Shown here piece after piece: positions 63,787 through 64,000 of a stretch of 64,000 bases of DNA. Source of the stretch: Dipetalonema caudispina (Eukaryota > Nematoda > Chromadorea > Rhabditida > Onchocercidae); assembly GCA_013365325.1 (NCBI GenBank), contig JABVXV010000212.1, forward strand, positions 1-64,000. Reading direction: 5' to 3'. Under the pieces are notes generated by a model, which worked only from the letters and a program-made list of their open reading frames with translations, was not told where the DNA came from and ran no database searches. A program made the translations under genes and the position numbers. How positions within the stretch are numbered: position 1 is the stretch's first letter; every line of letters starts with the position of its first letter.

Positions 63787-64000
63787 GTGAATTTGTTGTA
63801 ATATTTCTCGTTAGATCTTAAATGTCTTATTGTTGGCATATTTGGTAAGGCAAGCAAAAAGGATTTCAATTTCAAAAGAGTGAAAAATGCTTTAAATACT
63901 TATAGATAAAAGTATTATATGTATTATGTCTTAATCACTTATCATTTGCATTTTATCTCAAATTTTCAACTCTATCATTTGTATTATCTCATTTGGTTCT

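Noticed and set aside
1..64000. Bacterial (for example endosymbiont) insertions, CRISPR arrays, rRNA or tRNA genes
   Set aside because: No long dense coding, spaced repeats or tRNA-like arms were seen; all recognised coding sequence is intron-split nematode sequence.

Overview
This window looks like nuclear DNA of a nematode, most likely a filarial/spirurid species. It is very AT-rich. Introns are short to medium with TTTCAG-type acceptors, exons are small, and the three recognisable genes all have closest remembered relatives in Caenorhabditis. The species call is inference; the nematode call rests on the near-identical UNC-89 and ASD-2 protein segments.

Layout. (1) 1-2916: AT-rich 3' flank, no gene seen. 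(2) 2917-7460, minus strand: a complete GH37 trehalase of about 567 residues in 13 exons, with a hydrophobic C-terminal tail that suggests a GPI anchor; its first exon is uncertain. (3) 7919-30508: about 22.6 kb without a convincing gene, holding microsatellites, two adjacent hairpins near 19.7 kb, one exon-like minus-strand stretch at 16264-16359 and possible distal first exons. (4) 30509-37185, plus strand: a STAR-family KH RNA-binding protein of the Quaking/ASD-2 type. Its QUA1-KH-QUA2 core is followed by an Ala/Gln-rich region and a choice of alternative last exons, one of which carries a STAR-type nuclear localisation motif. (5) 37186-45594: a second gene-poor stretch with a degenerate tandem repeat at 40.2 kb and a long AAC microsatellite. 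(6) 45595 to the right edge, plus strand: the 5' part of unc-89 (obscurin-like giant muscle protein), giving an N-terminal Ser-rich leader, SH3, RhoGEF (DH), PH, a Pro/Ser linker and nine Ig domains in 27 exons, still open at the window end.

How they relate. The three genes are not an operon. UNC-89 is an M-line scaffold and Rho regulator. ASD-2 is known in C. elegans as a splicing regulator, so its own alternative tails and the TAAC-type motifs beside them suggest autoregulation (inference). Trehalase hydrolyses the main blood/storage sugar of nematodes.

Most interesting points: the Ig7-Ig8 junction of UNC-89 has no KSP-repeat region, unlike the C. elegans protein as I remember it. A TATA box plus a short ATG exon inside a 1.6 kb unc-89 intron can splice in frame to the linker-Ig part, predicting an isoform without SH3/DH/PH. 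The STAR gene shows a set of alternative last exons, a symmetric 18-nt microexon and a nuclear-signal tail. I found no CRISPR array, bacterial insertion, rRNA or convincing tRNA.
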